Source: Pseudomonas sp. REP124 (GTDB lineage Bacteria; Pseudomonadota; Gammaproteobacteria; Pseudomonadales; Pseudomonadaceae). From it: DNA of 38,295 nt. Shown here piece after piece: positions 1 to 8,805 of the stretch. A program made the position numbers and the translations under genes. The stretch covers positions 1 to 38,295 of the forward strand of contig NZ_JAIQWX010000053.1 in the NCBI RefSeq assembly GCF_020164475.1, given 5' to 3'. The notes below the pieces were generated by a model, which was not told the origin of the DNA, did no database searches, and worked only from the letters and a program-made list of their open reading frames with translations. The stretch's first letter is position 1. Each line of letters begins with the position of its first letter.

Positions 1-10
1 GACGACGTTT

Positions 11-37
11 CTGTAGGCGCGAGGCTTGCCCGCGAAG
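11..37. repeat. Single REP element (half of a REPIN)
   Basis: The 27 bases match the right arm of the repeat at 22153-22179 with one change (A to C at the eighth base). The core is GCGAGGCTTGCCCGCGAAG. No inverted partner is visible downstream, so the other arm probably lies before the window start. Confidence 0.75.
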
Positions 38-70
38 CTTTTCAATGGATCGATAGCCACATAACAATGT

Positions 71-106
71 GTTCGATAATCGAACATTTAGTCGATTATC
101 GGATTG
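71..106 (+). promoter_or_regulatory. PcaR-type operator upstream of pcaI
   Basis: A perfect 7-1-7 palindrome, GTTCGATAATCGAAC, lies at 71-85. A related dyad, GTCGATTATCGG, starts at 91, about two helical turns away. The first differs at one base from the PcaR site known in P. putida (GTTCGATAATCGCAC). PcaR is an IclR-family activator responding to beta-ketoadipate. The site is about 120 bp upstream of the chosen pcaI start. A near-identical site lies upstream of the porin at 8821-8835. No pcaR gene is in the window. The exact -35 and -10 cannot be fixed by eye. Confidence 0.75.
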
Positions 107-203
107 TTCAAGGTTTTTCACAGGCTTAATCTTCAGTGACTGCGGCGCTGCGCATCGGCGCCTTTTTCCACTGTCGGTTAACAACAAATGGGAGCCTGCC
201 CCA

Positions 204-1061
204 ATGGCTGAGATTCTTTCGCTGCACGACGCGGTGAAGCAATTCGTGAACGACGGCGATACCGTTGCGCTCGAAGGCTTCACTCACCTGATCCCGACGG
301 CGGCGGGTCACGAAATCATTCGTCAGGGCAAGAAAGACCTGACCCTGGTACGGATGACGCCTGACCTGATCTACGACCAGTTGATCGGTGCCGGTTGTGC
401 TCGCAAGCTGATTTTCTCCTGGGGCGGCAACCCGGGCGTTGGTTCCCTGCACCGTCTGCGTGACGCCGTCGAGAAGCAGTGGCCGCACGCCATGGAAATC
501 GAAGAACACAGCCATGCCGACCTGGCCAACGCCTACGTCGCCGGTGCTTCCGGCCTGCCATTCGCAGTCCTGCGCGCCTACGCCGGTTCCGACCTGCCGA
601 AGGTCAACCCGCTGATCAAGTCCGTTACCTGCCCGTTCACCGGCGAAGTGCTGGCCGCCGTGCCTTCGGTGCGCCCGGACGTCACCGTGATCCACGCGCA
701 GAAAGCCGACCGCAAGGGCAACGTGCTGTTGTGGGGCATTCTCGGTGTGCAGAAAGAAGCCGCGCTGGCTGCCAAGCGTTGCATCGTCACCGTTGAAGAA
801 ATAGTCGACGACCTCAAGGCACCGATGAACTCCTGCGTGCTGCCGACCTGGGCCCTGAGCGCGGTCTGCCACGTACCGGGCGGCGCGCATCCGTCCTACG
901 CCCACGGTTACAACGAGCGTGACAACCGTTTCTACCAGGCCTGGGACCCGATTGCCCGCGACCGTGAAACCTTCACCGCGTGGATCAATGAATACATCCA
1001 TGGCAGCGCTGACTTCAGCGAGTTCAAGGCCAAACTGGCCGCCGCTTCGGAGGCGAAGTAA
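204..1061 (+). CDS. pcaI: 3-oxoadipate CoA-transferase subunit A
   Basis: Alpha subunit (285 aa) of the CoA-transferase that moves CoA from succinyl-CoA to beta-ketoadipate, the penultimate step of the beta-ketoadipate pathway. It is cytoplasmic and works with PcaJ. The frame stays open back to position 69, but the ATG at 204 gives the family N-terminus (MAEILSLHDAV), and the earlier part covers the operator region. The protein is longer than the roughly 230-aa PcaI of P. putida and resembles the 280-residue CatI/glutaconate-CoA-transferase-like class, so a catI label is also possible. The PcaR-type operator upstream and pcaF downstream favour the pca name. The stop overlaps the pcaJ ATG (TAATG), indicating translational coupling. 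Confidence 0.9.
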   Translation: MAEILSLHDAVKQFVNDGDTVALEGFTHLIPTAAGHEIIRQGKKDLTLVRMTPDLIYDQLIGAGCARKLIFSWGGNPGVGSLHRLRDAVEKQWPHAMEIEEHSHADLANAYVAGASGLPFAVLRAYAGSDLPKVNPLIKSVTCPFTGEVLAAVPSVRPDVTVIHAQKADRKGNVLLWGILGVQKEAALAAKRCIVTVEEIVDDLKAPMNSCVLPTWALSAVCHVPGGAHPSYAHGYNERDNRFYQAWDPIARDRETFTAWINEYIHGSADFSEFKAKLAAASEAK

Positions 1062-1840
1062 TGACTTACACCACCAATGAAATGATGACCGTCGCCGCTG
1101 CCCGTCGCCTGAAGAACGGCTCGGTATGCTTCGTGGGCATCGGCCTGCCATCGAAAGCGGCCAACCTGGCGCGCCTGACGTCCTCGCCTGACGTGGTGCT
1201 GATCTACGAATCGGGCCCGATCGGCGCCAAGCCGAGCGTGTTGCCACTGTCGATCGGTGACGGTGAGCTGGCGGAAACCGCCGACACCGTGGTGCCGACG
1301 GGCGAGATTTTCCGCTACTGGCTGCAGGGCGGTCGCATCGACGTCGGTTTCCTCGGCGCTGCTCAGGTCGACCGTTTCGGCAACATCAACACCACCGTGG
1401 TCGGTGATTACCACTCGCCGAAAGTCCGTCTGCCGGGCGCCGGCGGTGCACCGGAGATCGCCGGTTCCGCCAAGAGCGTGCTGATCATCCTCAAGCAGTC
1501 GGCGCGTTCGTTCGTCGACAAGCTGGACTTCATCACCTCGGTCGGTCACGGCGAAGGCGGCGACTCGCGCAAGCGTCTCGGCCTGCCGGGCGCAGGTCCG
1601 GTGGGGATCATCACCGACCTGTGCACCATGGAGCCGGAAGCCGGCACCAATGAATTCGTGGTTACCGCACTGCATCCGGGCGTGACCCGCGAGCAAGTGA
1701 CCGCCGCCACCGGCTGGCCGATCCGTTTCGCCGACAGCGTCGAAGTCACCGCCGAGCCGACCGACGTCGAGCTGACCGCGCTGCGTGACCTGGAAGCCCG
1801 TACCGCCGCGGCCCACGGCCAAGCACCTGGAGAAGCGTGA
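1061..1840 (+). CDS. pcaJ: 3-oxoadipate CoA-transferase subunit B
   Basis: Beta subunit (259 aa) of the beta-ketoadipate:succinyl-CoA transferase. In family I CoA-transferases the catalytic glutamate sits in an E-x-G motif of the beta subunit. Here it is probably Glu50 in the segment YESGPIG, and it would carry the glutamyl-CoA intermediate. The start ATG shares a base with the pcaI stop, and the stop overlaps the pcaF ATG, so the three genes form a tight unit. The later stretch KLDFITSVGHGEGG is also typical of the family. Length is normal. The assignment is firm for family and strong for substrate because of the pca context. Confidence 0.9.
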   Translation: MTYTTNEMMTVAAARRLKNGSVCFVGIGLPSKAANLARLTSSPDVVLIYESGPIGAKPSVLPLSIGDGELAETADTVVPTGEIFRYWLQGGRIDVGFLGAAQVDRFGNINTTVVGDYHSPKVRLPGAGGAPEIAGSAKSVLIILKQSARSFVDKLDFITSVGHGEGGDSRKRLGLPGAGPVGIITDLCTMEPEAGTNEFVVTALHPGVTREQVTAATGWPIRFADSVEVTAEPTDVELTALRDLEARTAAAHGQAPGEA

Positions 1841-3042
1841 TGCGCGAGGTTTATATCTGCGACGCGATTCGCACCCCCATCGGCCGTTTCGGCGGTGGCC
1901 TGTCGGCGGTTCGCGCTGACGATCTGGCCGCCGTGCCGATCAAGGCTTTGATGGAACGCAATCCGTCGGTGGACTGGACGGCAGTGGACGAGGTGTTCCT
2001 CGGCTGCGCCAACCAGGCCGGTGAAGATAACCGCAACGTGGCCCGTATGGCGCTGCTGCTGGCGGGCCTGCCGGAAACCATTCCGGGCGTGACCCTCAAC
2101 CGTCTCTGCGCTTCGGGCATGGATGCGATCGGTACCGCCTTCCGCGCCATCGCCAGCGGCGAAATGGAACTGGCGATCGCCGGCGGCGTCGAGTCGATGT
2201 CTCGCGCACCGTTCGTGATGGGCAAGGCCGATGCCTCGTTCTCGCGCAACATGAAGCTGGAAGACACCACCATCGGCTGGCGTTTCATCAACCCGCTGAT
2301 GAAAGCCCAGTACGGCGTGGACGCGATGCCGCAGACCGCCGACAACGTGGCCGATGACTACAAGGTCTCCCGCGCCGACCAGGACGCTTTCGCCCTGCGC
2401 AGTCAGCAACGCACCGCCGTGGCTCAGGCCGCCGGCTTCTTCGCCGAAGAAATCGTCGAAGTGCGCATTGCCCACAAAAAGGGTGAAACCGTGGTCAGCC
2501 AGGACGAACATCCTCGCGCCGACACCACCCTGGAAGCCCTGACCAAGCTCAAGCCGGTCAACGGCCCTGACAAGACCGTCACCGCCGGTAACGCTTCCGG
2601 TGTGAACGACGGTGCGGCGGCGCTGATCCTGGCTTCGGCTGAAGCGGTGAAGAAACACGGTCTGACCGCCCGCGCGAAAGTGCTGGGCATGGCCAGCGCC
2701 GGTGTTGCGCCGCGCGTCATGGGCATTGGTCCCGTGCCAGCCGTACGCAAGCTGACCGAACGCCTGGGTGTGGCTGTCAGCGATTTCGACGTAATCGAAC
2801 TCAACGAAGCCTTCGCCAGCCAGGGCCTGGCCGTGCTGCGTGAACTGGGCATCGCCGACGATGCGCCGCAGGTCAACCCGAACGGTGGCGCCATCGCCCT
2901 GGGCCATCCGCTGGGCATGAGCGGTGCGCGCCTGGTGCTGACGGCGCTGCATCAGCTCGAGAAGACCGGCGGCAAGAAAGGTCTGGCGACCATGTGTGTG
3001 GGTGTCGGTCAGGGCCTGGCCCTGGCGATTGAGCGCGTGTGA
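1840..3042 (+). CDS. pcaF: 3-oxoadipyl-CoA thiolase
   Basis: Thiolase (400 aa) that cleaves beta-ketoadipyl-CoA to succinyl-CoA and acetyl-CoA, the last step of the pathway. Visible catalytic features: nucleophile Cys90 in LNRLCASGMDA, the NPNGGAIALGHPLGMSGAR block with the active-site His near residue 350, and a C-terminal CVGVGQG motif with the second Cys. A GTG lies in frame one codon upstream at 1837, but the ATG at 1840 overlaps the pcaJ stop (TGATG) and gives the usual MREVYICDA start. A GGAG lies just upstream. Gene order pcaI-pcaJ-pcaF matches other P. fluorescens-type genomes. A hairpin and a REPIN follow the stop. Confidence 0.93.
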   Translation: MREVYICDAIRTPIGRFGGGLSAVRADDLAAVPIKALMERNPSVDWTAVDEVFLGCANQAGEDNRNVARMALLLAGLPETIPGVTLNRLCASGMDAIGTAFRAIASGEMELAIAGGVESMSRAPFVMGKADASFSRNMKLEDTTIGWRFINPLMKAQYGVDAMPQTADNVADDYKVSRADQDAFALRSQQRTAVAQAAGFFAEEIVEVRIAHKKGETVVSQDEHPRADTTLEALTKLKPVNGPDKTVTAGNASGVNDGAAALILASAEAVKKHGLTARAKVLGMASAGVAPRVMGIGPVPAVRKLTERLGVAVSDFDVIELNEAFASQGLAVLRELGIADDAPQVNPNGGAIALGHPLGMSGARLVLTALHQLEKTGGKKGLATMCVGVGQGLALAIERV

Positions 3043-3051
3043 TGCCTGAAA

Positions 3052-3078
3052 GGTGTTCTTCAATGACTGAAGAACACC
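3052..3078 (+). terminator. Hairpin after pcaF
   Basis: A perfect 10-bp stem (GGTGTTCTTC / GAAGAACACC, 7-base loop) starts 9 bases after the pcaF stop. No U-run follows, so it may stabilise the 3' end or weaken read-through rather than act as a full intrinsic terminator. Confidence 0.45.
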
Positions 3079-3090
3079 CCATTCCCTACT

Positions 3091-3177
3091 GTGGGAGCGA
3101 GCCTGCTCGCGATTGCGGTGTGTCAGCCAGCATTGATGTGACTGGTGTACCGCCATCGCGAGCAGGCTCGCTCCCAC
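3091..3177. repeat. REPIN (inverted REP pair)
   Basis: The arms at 3091-3113 and 3155-3177 are exact reverse complements, beginning GTGGGAGCGAGCCTGCTCGC. The spacer can also fold (gcggt with accgc). It sits between pcaF and pcaT. Such pairs are non-autonomous elements mobilised by RAYT transposases; no RAYT gene is in the window. Confidence 0.9.
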
Positions 3178-3290
3178 AAGGAATCTCCACCAAGGGATTG
3201 GTGAAGGGAAATGTGTTGCAGATCCATCTGTGGAACGGGACTGTTGCAAAGTATGTCTAGACTCTCACTGTCCCCATTGAGTGAAAAACA

Positions 3291-4595
3291 ATGACAACCC
3301 CAACTGCTACTACAGCCCTATATACCGGCGAAGAGCGCAGCAAACGGATCTTCGCGATTGTCGGCGCCTCGTCCGGCAACCTGGTCGAATGGTTCGACTT
3401 TTACGTCTACGCCTTCTGCGCGATCTATTTCGCGCCGGCCTTCTTCCCGTCCGACAACCCCACGGTCCAGCTGGTCAATACCGCGGGCGTGTTCGCCGCC
3501 GGCTTCCTGATGCGACCGATTGGCGGCTGGATCTTCGGCCGCGTCGCGGACAAGCACGGGCGCAAGAATTCGATGTTGATCTCGATTCTGATGATGTGTT
3601 TCGGCTCGCTGCTCATCGCCTGCCTGCCGACCTACAACAGCATCGGGGTCTGGGCGCCGGTGCTGCTGCTGTTCGCCCGTCTGCTCCAGGGCCTGTCGGT
3701 GGGAGGCGAGTACGGCACCACCGCGACCTACATGAGCGAAGTCGCCCTCAAGGGCCAGCGCGGTTTCTTCGCCTCGTTCCAGTACGTGACTCTAATCGGC
3801 GGGCAGCTGCTGGCAGTGTTGGTGGTGGTGATCCTGCAGCAGTTCCTCTCCGAGGATGAGCTGCGTGCCTACGGCTGGCGGATTCCATTTGTAGTAGGGG
3901 CCTGTGCAGCACTGATTTCGCTGTTTCTTCGTCGTTCGCTCAAAGAAACCACCAGCAAGGAAATGCGTGAAAACAAGGACGCCGGCAGCATCAGCGCGCT
4001 GTTTCGCGATCACAAGGCGGCGTTCATCACCGTGCTGGGTTACACCGCCGGTGGCTCACTGATTTTCTACACCTTCACCACTTACATGCAGAAGTACCTC
4101 GTGAACACTGCTGGCATGCACGCGAAGACCGCCAGTTACATCATGACCGGCGCGCTTTTTCTCTATATGTGCATGCAGCCGCTTTTCGGCATGCTCGCCG
4201 ACAAGATCGGCCGGCGTAACTCGATGCTCTGGTTCGGTGCCCTCGGGACGTTGTGCACAGTGCCGATTTTGCTCAGCCTTAAAAGTGTCAGCAGTCCGTT
4301 CGTGGCCTTCGTGCTGATCACCCTGGCCCTGGCGATCGTCAGTTTTTACACCTCGATCAGCGGCCTGGTAAAAGCCGAAATGTTCCCGCCGGAAGTGCGC
4401 GCACTGGGTGTGGGCCTGGCGTATGCGGTGGCGAACGCGATCTTCGGTGGCTCGGCGGAATACGTGGCCCTGAGCCTCAAGGCCGGCGGCATGGAAAACT
4501 CCTTCTACTGGTACGTGACCGTGATGATGGCGATTGCCTTCCTCTTCAGCCTGCGTCTGCCGAAACAGGCCAAGTACCTGCACCACGACCTTTGA
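3291..4595 (+). CDS. pcaT: MFS transporter of the metabolite:H+ symporter type, PcaT-like
   Basis: A 434-aa inner-membrane symporter of the MHS branch of the major facilitator superfamily. The N-terminus holds the MHS signature [14 protein letters not shown], followed by [18 protein letters not shown] in the loop between helices 2 and 3, and [14 protein letters not shown] in helix 4. About 12 hydrophobic segments are visible. The position between pcaF and pcaB matches pcaT of P. putida, linked to beta-ketoadipate uptake and chemotaxis. The substrate here is inferred from context; another dicarboxylate or aromatic acid is possible. A 248-bp gap with a REPIN precedes it, so it may have its own promoter. 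Its Shine-Dalgarno sequence is weak. Confidence 0.85.
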   Translation: MTTPTATTALYTGEERSKRIFAIVGASSGNLVEWFDFYVYAFCAIYFAPAFFPSDNPTVQLVNTAGVFAAGFLMRPIGGWIFGRVADKHGRKNSMLISILMMCFGSLLIACLPTYNSIGVWAPVLLLFARLLQGLSVGGEYGTTATYMSEVALKGQRGFFASFQYVTLIGGQLLAVLVVVILQQFLSEDELRAYGWRIPFVVGACAALISLFLRRSLKETTSKEMRENKDAGSISALFRDHKAAFITVLGYTAGGSLIFYTFTTYMQKYLVNTAGMHAKTASYIMTGALFLYMCMQPLFGMLADKIGRRNSMLWFGALGTLCTVPILLSLKSVSSPFVAFVLITLALAIVSFYTSISGLVKAEMFPPEVRALGVGLAYAVANAIFGGSAEYVALSLKAGGMENSFYWYVTVMMAIAFLFSLRLPKQAKYLHHDL

Positions 4596-4602
4596 TCTTT
4601 AC

Positions 4603-4620
4603 GCGGGCCTCACGGCCCGC
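4603..4620 (+). other. Hairpin between pcaT and pcaB
   Basis: A perfect 7-bp GC stem (GCGGGCC / GGCCCGC, 4-base loop) lies 7 bases after the pcaT stop and 17 bases before the pcaB start. No U-run follows. It may cause partial attenuation or protect an mRNA end inside the operon. Confidence 0.5.
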
Positions 4621-4637
4621 GCCTCCAGGGACTGTTT

Positions 4638-6002
4638 ATGAACCAGCGACCGGGCAATCAATTGTTCGATGCCTATTTCACTGCCCGCGATATGCGTGAC
4701 GTATTCAGCGATCAGGGCCGGGTCCAGGCCATGCTCGATTTCGAAGCGGCGCTGGCCCGGGCCGAAGCACGGGTCGGGCTGATTCCGCAAAGCGCCGTGG
4801 CTCCCATCGAAGCTGCCTGCCAGGCCGGGCATTTCGACTTTGCCGCCCTTGGCGAAGCGATCGCCATTGCCGGCAACTCGGCGATTCCGCTGGTCAAGGC
4901 ACTGGGCAAGCTGATCGCGGGCAACGATGCCGAAGCCGAACGTTATGTGCATTTGGGCGCGACCAGCCAGGACGTGATGGACAGCGGTCTGGTGCTGCAA
5001 CTGCGCCAGGCGCTGGAGCTGATCGACAGCGATCTGGCGCAGCTGGGGCAAACTCTCGCGGCACAGGCCCAGCGCCATGCGGCGACACCGCTGGCCGGGC
5101 GTACCTGGCTGCAGCATGCGACGCCGGTGACCCTCGGCATGAAGATCGCCGGCTGGCTGGGGGCGGTGACCCGCAGCCGTCAACGCCTGCAAGAACTCAA
5201 GCCGCGCCTGCTGGTGCTGCAATTCGGCGGCGCCTCCGGGACTCTCGCGGCTCTCGGTGACAAGGCAATGCCAATCGCCCAAGCGCTCGCTGAAGAGTTG
5301 CAACTGACCTTGCCCGATCAGCCTTGGCACACCCAACGTGATCGGCTGGTGGAGTTCGGCTCGGTGCTTGGCTTGATCGCCGGCAGTCTCGGCAAACTCG
5401 GTCGCGACATCAGCCTGTTGATGCAAACCGAAGCCGGTGAGGTGTTCGAGCCTTCGGCACCGGGCAAGGGCGGTTCCTCGACCATGCCGCACAAACGCAA
5501 CCCGGTGGGTGCTGCGGTGCTGATCGGCGCGGCGACCCGCGTTCCCGGTCTGCTGTCGACCCTGTTCAGCGCCATGCCCCAGGAGCACGAGCGCAGCCTG
5601 GGCCTGTGGCACGCCGAGTGGGAAACCCTGCCGGAAATCTGCTGCCTGGTATCCGGCAGCCTCAAGCAGGCGCTGCTGGTGGCCGCTGGCCTGGAAGTGG
5701 ATGCCGAGCGCATGGCGCGCAACCTCGACCTGACCCAGGGCCTGGTGCTCGCCGAAGCGGTGAGCATCGTCCTGGCGCAGCGGGTAGGGCGCGACACCGC
5801 GCATCATCTGCTGGAGCAATGCTGCAAACGCGCCGTGGCCGAACAGCGCCATCTGCGCGCGGTGCTCGGCGACGAGCCGCAAGTGACCGCCGAACTGTCT
5901 TCGGCCGAACTCGATCATCTGCTGGACCCCGCCCATTACCTCGGCCAGGCCCGTACCTGGGTCGAGCGAGCGGTGGCTGAACATTCTGCATTGACTGCCT
6001 GA
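4638..6002 (+). CDS. pcaB: 3-carboxy-cis,cis-muconate cycloisomerase
   Basis: Cytoplasmic enzyme (454 aa) that lactonises beta-carboxy-cis,cis-muconate to gamma-carboxymuconolactone. It belongs to the fumarase/aspartase superfamily: the signature GSSTMPHKRNP is at residues 279-289 with its catalytic-loop serine, and conserved region 1 is near HLGATSQDVMDS (105-116). Bacterial PcaB enzymes use this fold although the reaction is a cycloisomerisation. The superfamily also contains adenylosuccinate lyase, but the pcaT-B-D-C context settles the role. The gene follows pcaT by 42 bp and precedes pcaD by 11 bp. Confidence 0.93.
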   Translation: MNQRPGNQLFDAYFTARDMRDVFSDQGRVQAMLDFEAALARAEARVGLIPQSAVAPIEAACQAGHFDFAALGEAIAIAGNSAIPLVKALGKLIAGNDAEAERYVHLGATSQDVMDSGLVLQLRQALELIDSDLAQLGQTLAAQAQRHAATPLAGRTWLQHATPVTLGMKIAGWLGAVTRSRQRLQELKPRLLVLQFGGASGTLAALGDKAMPIAQALAEELQLTLPDQPWHTQRDRLVEFGSVLGLIAGSLGKLGRDISLLMQTEAGEVFEPSAPGKGGSSTMPHKRNPVGAAVLIGAATRVPGLLSTLFSAMPQEHERSLGLWHAEWETLPEICCLVSGSLKQALLVAAGLEVDAERMARNLDLTQGLVLAEAVSIVLAQRVGRDTAHHLLEQCCKRAVAEQRHLRAVLGDEPQVTAELSSAELDHLLDPAHYLGQARTWVERAVAEHSALTA

Positions 6003-6013
6003 AGGAGATTGCT

Positions 6014-6805
6014 GTGGCTTTCGTACAACTCGCCGATGGCGAACTGCATTACCAACTCGATGGTCCGGTAGATGCGCCGGTACTGGTGCTGTCCAACTCC
6101 CTGGGTACCGACCTGCACATGTGGGACGCGCAGATTGCGGCGTTCAGCGAGCATTTTCGCGTGCTGCGTTTCGATACCCGCGGCCACGGCAAGTCCCTGG
6201 TGACCCCGGGGCCTTACACCATCGAGCAGCTGGGCCACGACGTGCTGGCGCTGCTGGACGCCCTGCACATCGAGCGCGCGCATTTCTGCGGGCTGTCCAT
6301 GGGCGGCCTGATCGGCCAGTGGCTGGGCATCAATGCAGGCTCGCGTCTGAACAAGCTGATCGTCTGCAACACTGCAGCGAAGATCGCCGATCCTTCGGTG
6401 TGGAACCCGCGTATCGAAACCGTCCTGCGTGACGGTGCGGCAGCCATGGTGGCGCTGCGTGATGCGTCGATCGCGCGCTGGTTCACCCCGGATTTCTCGG
6501 CGGCCAATCCTGCAGTAGCCAAGCGCATTACCGACATGCTGGCGGCCACGTCGCCGCAGGGTTATGCGGCCAACTGCGCGGCCGTGCGCGATGCCGATTT
6601 CCGCGATCAGCTATCGGCGATCAAGGCGCCGCTGCTGGTGATTGCCGGTACTGAAGACGCCGTGACGCCACCGTCTGGCGGGCACTTCATTCAGGAGCGC
6701 GTGGCCGGTTCCGAGTACGCCGAGTTCTACGCCGCGCACCTGTCCAATGTTCAGGCCGACGCCGCGTTCAGCGAGCGCGTCCTGGCCTTCCTGACGGCGC
6801 TTTGA
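6014..6805 (+). CDS. pcaD: 3-oxoadipate enol-lactonase
   Basis: Alpha/beta hydrolase (263 aa) that opens beta-ketoadipate enol-lactone to beta-ketoadipate. The nucleophile elbow GLSMGG places Ser95. The acid is probably the Asp in AGTEDAVTPP, and the base is the His in AAHLSNVQ near the C-terminus. The oxyanion-loop region is around SNSLGTD. The start is GTG at 6014, supported by AAGGAG eight bases upstream. It is 11 bp after pcaB and 10 bp before pcaC, so it is in one operon with both. Length is typical. Confidence 0.93.
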   Translation: MAFVQLADGELHYQLDGPVDAPVLVLSNSLGTDLHMWDAQIAAFSEHFRVLRFDTRGHGKSLVTPGPYTIEQLGHDVLALLDALHIERAHFCGLSMGGLIGQWLGINAGSRLNKLIVCNTAAKIADPSVWNPRIETVLRDGAAAMVALRDASIARWFTPDFSAANPAVAKRITDMLAATSPQGYAANCAAVRDADFRDQLSAIKAPLLVIAGTEDAVTPPSGGHFIQERVAGSEYAEFYAAHLSNVQADAAFSERVLAFLTAL

Positions 6806-6815
6806 GGGATATTTC

Positions 6816-7208
6816 GTGGACGAGAAACAACGCTATGACGAAGGTCTGAAGGTTCGCCGCGAAGTATTGAGCGATGCCCACGTCGACCGCAGCCTGAGTA
6901 CCCTGACCGAGTTCAACTCGGAGTTCCAGGAGATGATCACCCGTCACGCCTGGGGCGACATCTGGACCCGCCCGGGCCTGCCGCGCCACACCCGCAGCCT
7001 GATCACCATCGCCATGCTGATCGGCATGAACCGCGAAGGCGAACTCAAACTGCACCTGCGTGCCGCCGCCAACAATGGGGTGAGCCGTGGGGAGATCAAG
7101 GAAGTGATCATGCAGAGCGCGATCTACTGCGGGATCCCGGCGGCCAATGCCACGTTCCACCTGGCGGAGTCGGTGTGGGATGAGTTGGGGACAGAGTCGC
7201 GGGAGTGA
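6816..7208 (+). CDS. pcaC: 4-carboxymuconolactone decarboxylase
   Basis: Small cytoplasmic enzyme (130 aa) that decarboxylates gamma-carboxymuconolactone to beta-ketoadipate enol-lactone. It belongs to the CMD/AhpD-like helical family. The core RGEIKEVIMQSAIYCGIPAA has Cys105, and His80 and His115 flank it. The start is GTG at 6816. It is the last gene of pcaB-D-C. It is a stand-alone decarboxylase, not the PcaL-type fusion with the lactonase found in some bacteria. A REPIN follows. Confidence 0.93.
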   Translation: MDEKQRYDEGLKVRREVLSDAHVDRSLSTLTEFNSEFQEMITRHAWGDIWTRPGLPRHTRSLITIAMLIGMNREGELKLHLRAAANNGVSRGEIKEVIMQSAIYCGIPAANATFHLAESVWDELGTESRE

Positions 7209-7241
7209 ATCCGGTGATTTTGTGGTGCCTTTGCTGACGTC

Positions 7242-7334
7242 ATCGCGAGCAGGCTCGCTCCCACAAGTTGATCGGTGTGAACACAGGTATTGTGTTCACT
7301 GAAGATCCCCTGTGGGAGCGAGCCTGCTCGCGAT
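7242..7334. repeat. REPIN between pcaC and the porin pseudogene
   Basis: The arms at 7242-7264 and 7312-7334 are exact reverse complements of the GTGGGAGCGAGCCTGCTCGC class. The spacer has its own inverted repeat, GTGAACAC/GTGTTCAC (7277-7299). The element lies between two convergent genes. Confidence 0.9.
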
Positions 7335-7348
7335 AGCGGTATTGAGGT

Positions 7349-8606
7349 TTACAACAGGCTGATCGGATAGCTGATGATCAGCCGGTTCTCATCGAACTCG
7401 TTGTTGCTGTAATCCCGGCGCATGGTCGAGTTGCGCCATTTCACGTTCAAGTCCTTCAGCGCACCGCTCTGCACGGTGTAGCCCAGTTCGCTTTCCCGTC
7501 CCCATTCCTTGCCGTCGGTAATGCTGCCGGTGTGCACGTTATCGCCACTGATATAGCGGTTCATCAGGGTCAGGCCCGGTACGCCCAAGGCGACGAAGTT
7601 GTAGTCGTGGCGTACCTGCCAGGACTTCTCCCGGGCGTTGTCGTAGCTGGAGTTGTAGCTGTCGTTGGCCAAGGTGCCGCCGCTGGTGCCGTTGACCCGC
7701 ATCCAGGCTGTCGCCGGTGAGTTTTTGCAGGCCGACGTAGAAGGTGTTGCCGCCGTATTTGGCCGAGAACAGGCCGTACATTGTCTTGTTGTCCAGGTCG
7801 CCGGCGCGGGCGCTGCCATCATCCTTGCCGTAGAAGAACCCGAGGTTGGCGCCCAGGGTCCAGTCGCCGATCGGTTGGCTGTGGGTCAGGTTGATGAATT
7901 GCTGGCTGTAGATGTCCTTCAGTTCGGCGTTCCACACACCGATCTGGGTGCGCTTTTCGTTGAACAGGTATTCGCCGCCCTGGAAGTTGAAACGGTCGGA
8001 GGTGAACGCCGCTTTGCCGGTCATCGACATGTCGTCCATGCTGCTGTCGTCGCGCGGGCTGTTCTGGCGGAACTGGCCACCATAAAGCGTCAGGCCGGCG
8101 ATTTCCTTCGAGGTGATCTGCCCGCCGCGGAAGGTCTGCGGCAGGGAGCGGCCGTCGTCGGAGCGCAGGATCGGCAGCACCGGCATCCATTCGCCGACTT
8201 TCACTTCGGTCTGCGACAAGCGGGCCTTGAACGCGACGTTGGTGCGACCGTAGTTGTTCGCCGGGCGCCCGTCGCCATCCAGCGGCAGCAGTTGCGTGCC
8301 ACCGGTGCCTTTGCCGCCGTCGAGCTTCACCGAATACAGCCCCAGCACGTCCATGCCGAAGCCGACGGTGCCCTGGGTAAAGCCGGACTTGGCGTCGAGG
8401 ATGAAGCTTTGCGTCCACTCTTCAGCCTTGCCCTGAGCCTTGGTCGGGTTGGTGAAGTTGCGGTTGATGTAGAAGTTGCGCAGGTTCAGGTTGACCTTCG
8501 CGCCTTCGACAAAGCCTGACTCTTCGGCCTGGGCGGGCAGGGCGGCGCTGGCCAGGGCGACGGCAATCAGGCCGGGAACGAAATACGGTGTGGTGGAAGG
8601 CGTCAT
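7349..8606 (-). pseudogene. OprD-family (BenF-like) outer-membrane porin, frameshifted
   Basis: An OprD-type 18-strand porin for small aromatic acids, with signal peptide MTPSTTPYFVPGLIAVALAS...AQA. The N-terminal two thirds read in one frame from the ATG at 8606 (AEESGFVEGAKVNLNLRNFYINR onward). The rest continues in another frame to 7349 (WMRVNGTSGGTLAND ... ISYPISLL). The frames part near 7705-7709, where GDS should be followed by a residue and then WMRVNG. The bases read GACAGCCTGG where GACAGCGCCTGG would be in frame, so a 2-base loss in a GC-rich run is the simplest explanation. Uncorrected translation runs out of frame and stops at 7539. A BenF-like porin follows pcaC in P. putida too. 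A sequencing error cannot be excluded. The gene has its own PcaR-type promoter upstream. Confidence 0.88.
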
Positions 8607-8805
8607 GGGCTCGGGGCTCTCTAATTCTTCGGGATGAAACGGGGTGTGCCGCAACCGGGGGAGGATGCAGACGGACAAATCGACATTTTTCGGTGAAGCC
8701 TGGGGGATCAGCCGGACAGGGCAGGGCGCGGGGGCATGGTGTCGAACCTGTTGTTATTGGTTTTGTAGGTCGATGGTGATGTGAATGTACTAGGTGGTTC
8801 AATGT

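Noticed and set aside
1546..3249. 567-codon minus-strand frame opposite pcaJ and pcaF
   Set aside because: Antisense to two clear genes and partly made of repeat sequence.
7539..7800. Porin N-terminal reading frame as a complete shorter protein
   Set aside because: After about 7705 the frame turns into out-of-frame Arg/Gln/His-rich sequence, while the proper porin C-terminus is present in another frame.
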